Shown: positions 55,106-63,879 of the stretch, piece after piece
Position numbering within the stretch: the stretch's first letter is position 1
Layout of the letters: every line of letters begins with the position of its first letter
Assembly: GCA_014238945.1 (NCBI GenBank)
Contig: JABAAB010000115.1
Coordinates: 1 to 64,000, forward strand
Source of the DNA: Lysobacterales bacterium
Lineage (GTDB): Bacteria > Pseudomonadota > Gammaproteobacteria > Xanthomonadales > SZUA-36
Direction: 5' to 3'
DNA: 64,000 bases
The notes under the pieces: generated by a model
The model's input: only the letters and a program-made list of their open reading frames with translations
What the model was told of the DNA's origin: nothing
Databases searched by the model: none
Position numbers and translations under genes: made by a program

Positions 55106-57297
55106 CCAAAGTCTGAATAAGCAACTTCCGTACTGTAACGTTGAGGATTGACACGCTGCAGTACAATTCCAGCAAGGTCAATACCAGCGGAGTGTAGTTG
55201 TCCTAATGCGTCCCTTGCGATCTTTTTGGGTGTCTTATTCCAACGCACTACAAACAGGGTTTTGTCTACCAGTTTCCTGAAGACAATGGTGTCGGCAGAC
55301 ATCCTTACCGGCGGTGTATCAAATACGATGAAATCGTATTGTTCTTTTAGTAATTCATTAATCGTTTCCATACGCTGAGATGAAAAGACAACATCCGAGT
55401 TGGCGTGCACAGCCGTTCCGGCTGAAAGAAATTGCAGATCGCTTTTCTTGTCATTCATGACGTATTCGGTCAATTCTGTGTCATTGGACAACATCAGGTC
55501 AGTCAATCCTTTCGTGCCCACCGGAAGTCCAAGCATTTCTTCGATTGCACTGCCGCGTAAATCCCCATTTACCAGCAGCACTTTCTGACCTGATGCGGCA
55601 ACCACCCGGGCAAGGCAAATTGCAAGCGAGGTCTTTCCCTCTTCTGGAATGGAGGAAACCAATTGGATGGTCTTCACCTGTTTGTCCAGGTCAGACAAAT
55701 CCAGCGTGATTTTCAATGCCTTGACTGCATCGACGAATTTACAGTCCGGTTCATCCAACAGATATTCGTGGGCCTGGTGCCCGCGCGGGACGATGGGGAT
55801 CACGCCAATGGCAGGGGTGTGAAGTTCATGTTCCACATGTTGTGGACTCAGCAAGCCGGGGTTTCGAAGTTGTAACAGGAACATCACCAGCAAAGCAAAT
55901 ACGAAACCAATAATCAGCGTGCGGAACATTTTTCCATTCCTGCCAGGATAGGTTGGCAGAAGATTGAGCTGTGCACGCGATATGACCTGTGAATCGGGAG
56001 TAATCAAATCGGTAGAAAAACTTGATTCCTTCAATCGTTCGACAACTGCCTCAAACTGTGCCCTGTTGATCGCGGCGTCCTTTTCAAGTTCAGCCAACTG
56101 GAGAATTCTTCGGTGTTGTGTTCCCGCCACAAGGGATAATTCGGAAAGTCTGGCCTCAAGTTCAATGGCACGTTCACTGGCTACGGAAACCTCCTGCTGT
56201 AACCCGATGGCAAGTTTGCTGATTTCCTGTCTGATCACCGCGCTGATTGCGGTAATTTCCGCATTTCTTTCAGCGATTACCGGATCGGCGGGATCATATC
56301 GCAAAGCCAACTCCGATGCGGTGTCAATCAGGGCAGACCTTTTCGACTGCAACTGTTGGATTCTGGGAGTAGCCCAGGAACCGATGGTTCCGTCAAAAAC
56401 GGCTTCATCGTCCGGTATAGAACTGATTTGTGCGAGTCGTGATACTGATTGTGATTTTTCTGCTCTGGCAATGATGATTTGAACATTGATATCTGACAAC
56501 TGCTGATCAACTGAGTCGGTGCTGGCCGGACCAGCCAGATCATATGATTCCTTGTAAAACTGCACGGCTTTATCGGATAACTCCATTTGCTCCTTCAGGG
56601 CTGAAAATTGGCTTGCCAGCCAGTTGGATACATTCTCAGAAGCATCAAGCTTGTCCTGTAATTGTTTTGCTATAAACGCATCGGCCAGCGTGTTTGCGAT
56701 CTGGGTGGCCAGTTCAGGGTCAAACGATGCAAATGTAACATTTATCACATTGGAACGTTTGACTTGATGCACCTCCAGCTTGTCAAGAAAAATGTCGAGC
56801 GCGACCGATGATTTGCGTTCATGTGTTGACTCCGCTCTCACCTGGCCGTTTTGTTTCTTGCCACCGCCAAGCACACTACCAATGGAATCTTTCCATATCC
56901 CCAGAGTGGTGTTCCCCTGTTCTACCAGACCGGCCAGGCCCCTGGATTGCATCTGTTGATCAGGATTGAATTCGCCATAGACAAGTAATTGAAGGTCTTT
57001 GATTATCTTGGACACAAGCTCCCGTGATTTCAACACTTCGATTTCATTGCCGACATCATGGGCATTTCCATCCAGACCAATCGAATCTGCCAATGCTGAA
57101 TATGATGCTGGAACATTGATCATCAGGCTTGAAGATGAAATATAAACGGGAAGTTGTTGACTGAACCATGCCATTCCGAACATACCAATCAATACTGTAA
57201 TCAGGATGATCGGCCGTCGTCTGAACCAAAGCAATTGAAGATAGTCGAGTAAAATGGAGCGTGGGTCTTCTTTCATACCAGGATAAGAATTGTCCAT
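55081..57297 (-). CDS. Wzc-like polysaccharide co-polymerase / tyrosine autokinase
   Basis: 738 residues. The N-terminal Wzz-type region has TM1 (IILITVLIGMFGMAWFS), a large periplasmic coiled-coil part (about 60-430) and TM2 near residue 450. The cytosolic BY-kinase domain follows: Walker A SSIPEEGKTS (about 550), Walker A' VNGDLRG, where Asp-x-Asp is usual and Asn-Gly-Asp occurs here, and Walker B FIVFDTPPV (about 655). The C-terminal tail carries three Tyr (YSTEVAYSDFGY) for autophosphorylation. It controls chain length and export of capsule or exopolysaccharide. Export (Wza) and polymerase genes are not adjacent. Confidence 0.92.
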   Translation of the reverse strand: MDNSYPGMKEDPRSILLDYLQLLWFRRRPIILITVLIGMFGMAWFSQQLPVYISSSSLMINVPASYSALADSIGLDGNAHDVGNEIEVLKSRELVSKIIKDLQLLVYGEFNPDQQMQSRGLAGLVEQGNTTLGIWKDSIGSVLGGGKKQNGQVRAESTHERKSSVALDIFLDKLEVHQVKRSNVINVTFASFDPELATQIANTLADAFIAKQLQDKLDASENVSNWLASQFSALKEQMELSDKAVQFYKESYDLAGPASTDSVDQQLSDINVQIIIARAEKSQSVSRLAQISSIPDDEAVFDGTIGSWATPRIQQLQSKRSALIDTASELALRYDPADPVIAERNAEITAISAVIRQEISKLAIGLQQEVSVASERAIELEARLSELSLVAGTQHRRILQLAELEKDAAINRAQFEAVVERLKESSFSTDLITPDSQVISRAQLNLLPTYPGRNGKMFRTLIIGFVFALLVMFLLQLRNPGLLSPQHVEHELHTPAIGVIPIVPRGHQAHEYLLDEPDCKFVDAVKALKITLDLSDLDKQVKTIQLVSSIPEEGKTSLAICLARVVAASGQKVLLVNGDLRGSAIEEMLGLPVGTKGLTDLMLSNDTELTEYVMNDKKSDLQFLSAGTAVHANSDVVFSSQRMETINELLKEQYDFIVFDTPPVRMSADTIVFRKLVDKTLFVVRWNKTPKKIARDALGQLHSAGIDLAGIVLQRVNPQRYSTEVAYSDFGYLHHRKL

Positions 57298-57379
57298 CGT
57301 TTATGCCGTCCCCTCAGCTTGATTTTGAATAACACGAGTCAGTTCAGATGTATCATCCCGGCCAAGAGTATAGCACTTT

Positions 57380-57725
57380 GTTGGAATATGACCGTTTATC
57401 CGCTGAATTCCAATCTGGGCAACTTGCCGGCCTGCCACTGGCTGGGGGTATTTAGGTCAAGGCATGGATAAACTTTGTGAAACCATGCATTTTCCAATGA
57501 AAGTCTGTCACTTTCTACAGTGGACTTGTAAGTGCTGGCAAAGCACTATCATTGCTGAGGATCGGATTTATACAAGGAAGAAAAGGGCAAGGATGCACTT
57601 GGGCGACACGGACGTTGAACGAACCTTTGGGTAGCGAAGCGGGTGGCAAAGCTTAGAGCCCACAACCAGGGTCGGAAATCATAAGGAAATGATTCCCGAG
57701 TCTGGCCGGTCGTGGAGGCCAAGAC
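57380..57725 (+). ncRNA. Hairpin-rich candidate structured RNA (possible CsrA/RsmA-binding RNA or leader)
   Basis: Successive perfect or near-perfect hairpins occur here. TTGGAAT (57381) pairs with ATTCCAA (57407). GCATGG (57462) pairs with CCATGC (57483). AGTGCT (57531) pairs with AGCACT (57542) over loop GGCAA. A 17-bp stem with two mismatches and one G-U pair joins 57666-57682 to 57689-57705 with loop AAGGAA. TGGCC/GGCCA closes at 57717-57721 with GGA in its loop. GGA occurs eight times between 57558 and 57716. A GGA in an apical loop is the hallmark of CsrA/RsmA binding. No coding frame is credible. Strand is chosen because the hybrid kinase gene follows on plus; a leader role is equally possible. 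Confidence 0.45.
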
Positions 57726-57857
57726 ATTCTTCTTCTCAGCACTGTTGTACTTCGATTATGACGAAAAAGGTCATTTAAAAAGCACGCAGGGTTGACTAAG
57801 ATGTTGAATGGGCTGAGTATATTCGGCAGACATGTTGAGTAAACGGGGGTTTACATC

Positions 57858-59669
57858 ATGCAAAATTCAGTTTTAGAATCTAGCCCTTCACAAAATCTTG
57901 AAGATTATTTGGAGCGCGAGTCCGCCATCGAGCTGGCACGACGGTCTCAATTGGGGGCACCGGTATATACCGCTATTTCTCTGATCATGTTGGCGGGTAC
58001 GCCCATGCTTAGGGATTATGGTTGGTGGGCGGGGGCTGAAGCAATTCTGCTCTTTTTGCTCGGGTCGGTACGGGTTTGGTTTGCAAGAGATTTCGAGAAT
58101 CGGTATGACGCGGTCGGTGAACGCGCAGTAGTGGAATTCAGTGTGCTCACCGCCCTTCAGAGCCTGACCCTGGGTGTCCTGTCGGGTATGGTGATCTGGC
58201 AGTACTGGGCCGCACAGGAAGTCATGTTGACCATAGTTTTATCGGCTGGTTGCGTCGCCGCAGGTACCAGTGCCTTGTCCGTCAGACGCAGCGCACATCT
58301 CATATTCTTGCTTTGTGTTCTTGCGCCATTTGGATTTGCTGTATTCCTAGTGGGGGGGATGGCCAAGGCGGCGTTGATCCTGGGGTTTCTTAGCCTGATG
58401 GCTTTTCTGGTCCAGGATGGGGGCCAGGCAAAGCGTGTATATATCAAGGGATTGAAAGAACTGTATGACGAAAAAATACACAGGAAACGTCACGCTATGG
58501 AGAGTCAGGCGAAGCGTGACTTTCTGATGGATATCGGTCATGAAATTCGAACTCAAGTCAATTCAATTACGGGAATGACCGACTTGCTACTCGATGAGGA
58601 ATTGGGTTGGAGATCCCGTGAAATAGCAGAAATTATTTCTGAAAGTAGTGGCGCCCTGTTAAGCCTGGTTGGAAATATGCCCGGTGCAATCAAGTCGGTG
58701 CAGGATTTGTCAGATTCTGAACTGAGTTCCGTTGACCTCGCTAGTTGTATTTCTCGTGTAACAGGCCTCTATCAGCCCGAGGCAATCTCAAAGGGACTCG
58801 AATTTGTGATGCAAATTGATGATTTGCCCGACACCGTCATGTCTTGTGATGAGAACCAACTTCAGCAAATACTTGCAAATCTGCTTTCCAATTCACTCAA
58901 GTTCACCGACAAGGGCTCGATCACTCTGAGCAGTCGCACCACCATTCGTGCAGACGGAACTTTGAATATCGAATTTTCAGTAGCTGACACTGGTATTGGA
59001 ATTCCTTCCGAACACCTGGAAGATGTATTTGATCCGTTTAGCCCAACGCTCAGTGACCGCAGTGATACATATGATGTGGGAGGGCTGGGACTGCCGTTAT
59101 GTAAAGGACTGGTTGAATTGATGGGCGGCAAGATCTGGATTGAGAACAATCCCGAGGGAGGTACAGTGGTCAAGTTCACCATCCATGCCGAACTCAATCC
59201 TTCAGATTCGTCCTGGAAGCCTGCAGAGAAAACCAAGGGACCCAAGCAGACCCGCGATGAAACTGAACTGGCGAAGCTCCATCCACACCATATTCTGGTG
59301 GTTGACGATGATGACATTCACCGTCAGATTGTGTGCGCACTTCTGCAAAAATTGGGTTATGAAGCTGATGAGGCAGCAGATGGCGAGGAGGCCATTACGG
59401 CAGTAATGAGAAGTCAATATGACCTGATTTTCATGGACTTGCGGATGCCACATATGAGTGGCACAGAATCCAGCAGATGGATTCGGGAACGCTTTAATGG
59501 TAATCGGGAGGTGCGCATAATAGCACTGACGGGTGATGCAACACATGAGGCCCGTGATCGTGCCATGCTTGCCGGAATGGACAACTTTGTACCCAAGCCT
59601 GTTCAGATAAAGGATCTTGAAGCAGTTCTGCGGCATTCAACAGGAAACATGGGAGTCTCGGTACACTGA
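57858..59669 (+). CDS. Membrane hybrid sensor histidine kinase (HK-REC)
   Basis: 603 residues after GGGGG and an eight-base spacer. About six membrane helices fill residues 35-190 with no large periplasmic domain. The HisKA box is around His228 (DIGHEIRTQVNSITGMTDL); the usual Pro after HEIRT is Gln here. The HATPase has the N box (QQILANLLSNSLKF), G1 (VADTGIGIP) and G2 (GGLGLPLCKGLVELMGG). A C-terminal receiver holds Asp527 in LIFMDLRMPHMSG and Lys in VPKP. It is the only histidine kinase in the island and so the likely phosphate source for the nearby receivers, directly or through a missing Hpt. Confidence 0.92.
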   Translation: MQNSVLESSPSQNLEDYLERESAIELARRSQLGAPVYTAISLIMLAGTPMLRDYGWWAGAEAILLFLLGSVRVWFARDFENRYDAVGERAVVEFSVLTALQSLTLGVLSGMVIWQYWAAQEVMLTIVLSAGCVAAGTSALSVRRSAHLIFLLCVLAPFGFAVFLVGGMAKAALILGFLSLMAFLVQDGGQAKRVYIKGLKELYDEKIHRKRHAMESQAKRDFLMDIGHEIRTQVNSITGMTDLLLDEELGWRSREIAEIISESSGALLSLVGNMPGAIKSVQDLSDSELSSVDLASCISRVTGLYQPEAISKGLEFVMQIDDLPDTVMSCDENQLQQILANLLSNSLKFTDKGSITLSSRTTIRADGTLNIEFSVADTGIGIPSEHLEDVFDPFSPTLSDRSDTYDVGGLGLPLCKGLVELMGGKIWIENNPEGGTVVKFTIHAELNPSDSSWKPAEKTKGPKQTRDETELAKLHPHHILVVDDDDIHRQIVCALLQKLGYEADEAADGEEAITAVMRSQYDLIFMDLRMPHMSGTESSRWIRERFNGNREVRIIALTGDATHEARDRAMLAGMDNFVPKPVQIKDLEAVLRHSTGNMGVSVH

Positions 59670-59703
59670 GACCCAGCAGGCAGGTGGTGATAATCGCCCT
59701 GGC

Positions 59704-60390
59704 TTATCTGCTGTCGATCATGGCACGCAGACCATTGAGGTCAGGCAACATGAGTAACCAGGCCCTGAGGTTTTCTCCGGCTACTGTATAGTCGACGCGG
59801 ATTACAAAAGCACAGTTGGATTCATTTTTGTTTTTTCGCAGCGCTTGTTCAAGCAACAGGTGCTGGTCGTCCCACTCATTGGTTGGCGTATCGTAGTAAA
59901 CACCCAATTTGCAGCCGTTGTATAAAGCTGTCAAGTATATTCCAAACAATACGTTGCCCATTTCAGAAACCGCATCAAACATCTGTGCTTCCAGTTCTTC
60001 GGTATCCAGGTTCTCGCTTCGCTGCTCTTTGAGCCAATCAGGAATCAGATATTCTGTAGGTTCATTGGCCATTCGCTTGATGCTTGATGAAATACTATCA
60101 ATCAGTATGTGACCCAGGCTGAGAAAATCTTTTTTTGATTGCAAGAAATAGAACATCCCTTCTACGTCCCCATGCATTGAGCCAATGACCGTTGCGAGTG
60201 GTTCCGGGTTCATATCCATATACCGGCTCACCTCTGAACTGGGGATAATCCTGAGTTGGATTGACAACTGATCGACAGTTTGGGCGGTAAGCATCTCAAG
60301 AGTTGGTTTTACCTGGCTGTTGCCGCATTCCATGACCTCCTGCAAAAACCCGAGTTGTGATTCACTGAGGTGTGTAGAAGCCCGATTCAT
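59704..60390 (-). CDS. CheC/CheX-type chemotaxis protein phosphatase B
   Basis: 228 residues. The family signature D-x3-E-x2-N-x22-P is exact: Asp139, Glu143, Asn146 and Pro169 (DAVSEMGNV ... DTP). It is a paralogue of phosphatase A with the same motif-to-motif spacing and the same EMGNVLxGxY core. The N-terminal part (GNSQVKPTLEML; GSMHGDVEGMFYFL) is the rest of the fold. It lies 28 bases behind receiver B on the same strand, repeating the receiver-phosphatase order of the first module. Substrate is presumably receiver B. Confidence 0.85.
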   Translation of the reverse strand: MNRASTHLSESQLGFLQEVMECGNSQVKPTLEMLTAQTVDQLSIQLRIIPSSEVSRYMDMNPEPLATVIGSMHGDVEGMFYFLQSKKDFLSLGHILIDSISSSIKRMANEPTEYLIPDWLKEQRSENLDTEELEAQMFDAVSEMGNVLFGIYLTALYNGCKLGVYYDTPTNEWDDQHLLLEQALRKNKNESNCAFVIRVDYTVAGENLRAWLLMLPDLNGLRAMIDSR

Positions 60391-60418
60391 GCGACATATG
60401 CCCTGGAGGGGAAATTAT

Positions 60419-60781
60419 TCATCCAGTCAGTGCGTTGTGTATATGCTCCAGCAGATCATCAAGCTGGAATGGCTTTCTGACATAACCAACAGCTCCGAGA
60501 TTACGAGCTTCTTCTTCCTTTTGTTCCTGGCCTACGGCAGAGACCATCAACACCTTGGCAGCCGGATCCTGTTGGACTATTTGTTCCAGACCGGTCATAC
60601 CGTCACCACCTTCCATATGAATGTCCATGGTGACCAGTTCGGGTTTGAGTTGAACATACCTTTCAAGTGCCTCAACACCATTGGTGGCATTGCCCACAAT
60701 TTCATGCCCGGCTTTTTCAAGCATCAAGCGCAGAATATTGCGCATGATCTGGGCATCGTCCGCGATAAGTATTGTCGCCAT
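60419..60781 (-). CDS. CheY-like single-domain response regulator B
   Basis: 120 residues from ATG 60781 (the frame is open to 60793 but the ATG matches the family start MATILIADD). Receiver residues: Asp8-Asp9, Asp53 in VTMDIHMEGGDG, Ser81 in VSAVG and Lys103-Pro104 in RKPF. It has no output domain. It is upstream of phosphatase B with a 28-base gap. The sequence is closer to CheY/PilG-type receivers than receivers A and C are. Confidence 0.92.
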   Translation of the reverse strand: MATILIADDAQIMRNILRLMLEKAGHEIVGNATNGVEALERYVQLKPELVTMDIHMEGGDGMTGLEQIVQQDPAAKVLMVSAVGQEQKEEEARNLGAVGYVRKPFQLDDLLEHIHNALTG

Positions 60782-60928
60782 TATAATTCTCAACCGTTGA
60801 TTGACAATACAAGCATACCAATTTTATCAAGCCAACACTTGTACTTTGATCAATTGACCCCGACAGAATCCTGCCAGGGTCAATGATGTATCCGTCAAGA
60901 GGGTTTGATTACCAGTGAATTAATCGGC

Positions 60929-61444
60929 CTAGTGTTGCAACTTCACCACGTCAGCGCTGACCCGGTCCTGTGTGTTGATGATGCGGACCATGTTTAGCAC
61001 CACCGGCATATGCTCTATGGATATCAGGAAGCTTTGCACCTCAACAGGTAACTTTTCCCCGTCTTTTCTGCGTATGGTCAATTGATCAGGTCCGGAAGTT
61101 TTTTCATTGGTGATAGAGGTAAGTGACCGCACTACGGTTTGAATGTCCTCAGGGGGCAGCAACTTCAATTGAAACAGATTTTTTCGAAACATTTCAATGG
61201 GCTCAAACCCGGTTAATCTCCGAGTTGCAATATTTCCGTATATGAAAACACCACAGAGATCTGTCAAATAGCACGCGTGAGGTGAGTAATCGAATATTGT
61301 TTGAAGCTGGTCGTCCATGATTTCAAATTTATACAGTGGCTTCGCCTCATCATCTGCAGTAGCAGTTAAAGAAACTGAATTCCGAATTGCATCGCTTTGT
61401 TTTGAAGACCGTTTATAAGTTTTTCTGGTGTCAGGTTGAATCAT
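60929..61444 (-). CDS. Single-PAS-domain protein
   Basis: 171 residues from ATG 61444 (GGGAG upstream; ATG 61495 is an alternative). A basic Ser/Thr/Lys-rich lead precedes one PAS/PAC unit (IFDYSPHACYLTDLCGVFIYGN, RLTGFEPIEMFRKN, QLTIRRKDGEKLPVEVQSF). The protein ends after the PAC strand without an output domain. It is cytosolic, with no membrane segment. Such isolated PAS proteins can act as adaptor sensors that dimerise with a kinase. It lies between receiver B and the triple-PAS protein on the same strand. Confidence 0.8.
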   Translation of the reverse strand: MIQPDTRKTYKRSSKQSDAIRNSVSLTATADDEAKPLYKFEIMDDQLQTIFDYSPHACYLTDLCGVFIYGNIATRRLTGFEPIEMFRKNLFQLKLLPPEDIQTVVRSLTSITNEKTSGPDQLTIRRKDGEKLPVEVQSFLISIEHMPVVLNMVRIINTQDRVSADVVKLQH

Positions 61445-61640
61445 CCTTTTCTCCCGTTGACCTCTTGGTGGTTTGTCAGTGATATGAAAGGACATCCAAG
61501 ACCCAAACCTCGGCCACAGAGTGGGGGGGAGGAAGGTAGCAGAGGTATTTGGGCCTGGATGTTTTCAAAATCGTCCTTGATATTGATACCTGTGTAGCAC
61601 TAATTTGCTGTATGAAAGTGATGGTTTTGATTGTTGAGAA

Positions 61641-62924
61641 TCAAGCTATTTTCGCTATTGGCTGTGGCGCTGCCCGTAATTGTTTGAGTTTGGTGATGTC
61701 AAACACGACACCTGCCATTCGTACCGGACTGCCTCCGCTGTTGTTTATTATTTCGCCCTTCATGTGAACCCAGTGAATGCTATTGTCGGGCCAGTTGACC
61801 CTGAATTCATGATCCAGAGCCTCATCTTTCACCAGGCACTGTTTATAAGCAGCTTGCAGTGCTTCGTTGTCTTCCGGGTGTGAAATGGAGGTGAACAAGT
61901 CAAAATTTGTTATCTGATCAGCACCACGACCGAGTTTTTCGCAAATGTTCTCGGACCAAGAAATTTCTCCGCTATTAATATGCCAATCCCAGGTTGCCAT
62001 ATCTGCACATTTGAGACTTATATCAAGTCTTTCTACAGTCAGTGCAGTCTGCAGTCGGGCTACTTTTTCCTGGTGAATGTCTGTCCATGTACCGATAATC
62101 TGGTAGGGCTTTCCTTGTTCATTATTGATTACAGTGCGTGATTCACCAATCCAGCGTAGTCCCCCATCCGGTAATTTAAGACGATATTCAATGTATTCAT
62201 GACCATTTCTGCGTAAAGCTTTCAAATCCGGCTTTATGAGATCACGGTCGTCTTCGTGGACTAACTGTGGCCAGAATGCAGCGGTTGTAGTGATGTCGGC
62301 TGGGGAGTAACCAAATACTTTTTCAACATTGGGACTCACGTAGGCTACTGGAAGACTGCCTGTGGTCTTGCGTGTATACAAAACGATGGGACTGGTTTGT
62401 AGCAGATATTCAATCATTTCCCGGGTTTTCTGTTTTTCCACATCGGCCTGGGAATCTGCACTTTTATCCCGGAACACCCCGATGTAGCCCTTGTTGCCGT
62501 AATCATTGATTGGCCGGACGGTCAACTTGATGGGGAATTCACTGCTATCTGCCTTGCGGCCCATAATTTCATAGTTGACACCCATTAAAGTATCGGATTC
62601 GGGTGATCCACCCGACATGATTTTCTCATGTTCTTTGCGGATCAACTTTGGAAGCAGGAACAGGAAGCTCTTGCACAGAACATTCTGCTCCTGGTAGCCG
62701 AACATGAACTGTGCGGCCATGTTGAAACTGCGAATCTGGCCACTCTGATCCGTGGTGATGATTCCATCGGTAGAGGAGTTCAGAATTCCCCGAATATAGT
62801 CATCTGAGTCCTCGTTCAGTTTTTCACGTTCCAGGTGATTGACCCGTTTTGTCCAGGCATACAACAACAGTGAGAGCACTGCGGTAGTGATCGCGAGTAT
62901 CCAGTTTAGCAATTCAGCAGTCAA
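61641..62924 (-). CDS. Membrane-anchored triple-PAS protein without output domain
   Basis: 427 residues. One N-terminal membrane helix (LNWILAITTAVLSLLLYAW) and a short coiled coil are followed by three PAS/PAC units: about 45-160 (ILNSSTDGIITTDQSGQIRS), 175-295 (YVSPNVEKVFGYSPADI with HEDDRDLIKPDL) and 305-415 (WDWHINSGEISWSENICEKL). It ends at AAPQPIAKIA with no kinase, cyclase or phosphodiesterase part. PAS domains bind small ligands, heme or flavin, or dimerise; which applies cannot be told. It presumably feeds another protein of the island, possibly the hybrid kinase. Confidence 0.85.
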   Translation of the reverse strand: MTAELLNWILAITTAVLSLLLYAWTKRVNHLEREKLNEDSDDYIRGILNSSTDGIITTDQSGQIRSFNMAAQFMFGYQEQNVLCKSFLFLLPKLIRKEHEKIMSGGSPESDTLMGVNYEIMGRKADSSEFPIKLTVRPINDYGNKGYIGVFRDKSADSQADVEKQKTREMIEYLLQTSPIVLYTRKTTGSLPVAYVSPNVEKVFGYSPADITTTAAFWPQLVHEDDRDLIKPDLKALRRNGHEYIEYRLKLPDGGLRWIGESRTVINNEQGKPYQIIGTWTDIHQEKVARLQTALTVERLDISLKCADMATWDWHINSGEISWSENICEKLGRGADQITNFDLFTSISHPEDNEALQAAYKQCLVKDEALDHEFRVNWPDNSIHWVHMKGEIINNSGGSPVRMAGVVFDITKLKQLRAAPQPIAKIA

Positions 62925-63424
62925 AGTGGTTCATCCTCATTGTGCCTGCACGTGACTCCAGGACAAGAACTCCCGGACCAGTAGAATTGAAGCAATACCG
63001 GAGCGCCAACAAACCATGGGTATGTGTATAGTTTGTCAGCTGATTTCCGTTAGTTTTCATGTTTTCTTCGTATGTCGATGCCGTTGATCATCAGAATTGC
63101 CTGAATGGTTGTGCCTGATGATTTCTGTCGAACCCCTCCGTGATCTGGATTTCCACCCAGGGTGCGGTTGCCTGAAAATTGGCCTCCTGCAGTTACAGAA
63201 CAAATGTGCGCCAAAATCGAGATACGGTCTACTGTAGAAATTGCCAGACTTGTCCTGTAAATATGCATGTTTGCCAGCTATTGCTTCCATTTTCTTGTGT
63301 CAATTGATCGCCTTGGAAGCTGTTGCAAAAATCTGGTTGGGCCAACGTAGTTTGCGATGGGTTGGGAAGGCCGGACAGCCAACTTGAAACCAGGATGTGG
63401 TATAAGTCAAAAAACGACTGAAAA
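62925..63424. other. Intergenic region with unrecognised short frames
   Basis: About 500 bases. Overlapping minus-strand frames at 63050-63290 read as protein-like text but resemble no family and lack ribosome sites. The promoter of the triple-PAS gene should lie near 62930-63000. Confidence 0.4.
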
Positions 63425-63439
63425 TTGCTGTGGCAGCAA

Positions 63440-63703
63440 ATGTCAGTATGTGTTAATTTTTATGGTGGGTGTGGGGGTGCCAGTATATTTCTGAAACTCA
63501 GCCATCTGATTTTGACCGATCCAGAGGACAGAACTATCAAATTTGAATTCTTAAAACAATTAAACTGCAAACACAGTTACAGAAGAGATGCTACCTTTCG
63601 CCAATTAAAGAAGGATGATGACAAGGTTTTGTGGGTGTGCCCCAAATGTAACAAAGTCGTAGAACGTGATCGTTGGAATCCGCCGGACGGAGTAAAAAGG
63701 TAG
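63440..63703 (+). CDS. Small zinc-ribbon-like protein, unknown
   Basis: The C-terminal 50 residues (FLKQLNCKHSYRRDATFRQ, then VLWVCPKCNKVVERDRW) contain a C-x-H and CPxC pair, likely one zinc knuckle, and end in a charged tail. The frame is open from 63425; ATG 63440 is a possible start but the first residues (MSVCVNFYGGCGGAS) look unlike a normal N-terminus, so the gene may start later. Similar short zinc-ribbon proteins are often phage- or plasmid-derived. No family is named. Confidence 0.5.
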   Translation: MSVCVNFYGGCGGASIFLKLSHLILTDPEDRTIKFEFLKQLNCKHSYRRDATFRQLKKDDDKVLWVCPKCNKVVERDRWNPPDGVKR

Positions 63704-63796
63704 CGAATTTGGGGTGTTGGATGTGTAAGGCTCGTGTTCGGTCTTGCCGGTACTGGTGATTAAAAGTTATTGATAATTTCCCGGCCTGAAACGACT

Positions 63797-63879
63797 CAAC
63801 GCCGAGAGTCAAATCCATATGAACTCACGGCGTTGGTTGATTTAGCACGACAGTCAAATCCCTATGAACTCCCTGTGCT
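63797..63879. repeat. Two tandem hairpins with conserved loop
   Basis: Two 45-base units carry the same loop CAAATCC(A/C)TATGA (63810-63822 and 63855-63867). In the first, CAACGCCG pairs with CGGCGTTG (8 bp) plus GAGT/ACTC inside. In the second, AGCAC pairs with GTGCT plus AGT/ACT inside. The stems differ in sequence but still pair, while the loop is kept. That is covariation typical of a structured RNA or a folded single-strand DNA recombination site. Confidence 0.6.

Noticed and set aside
57541-57720. c-di-GMP (GEMM) riboswitch
   Set aside because: GGCAAA- and GGTAGC-like strings occur but not in the conserved order, and the tetraloop-receptor arrangement is missing.
63050-63290. Overlapping minus-strand frames as a small gene
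   Set aside because: Two competing frames, neither with a ribosome site or family.
63797-63879. CRISPR array
   Set aside because: Only two units, with conserved loops and variable stems, the reverse of repeat-spacer logic; no cas genes.
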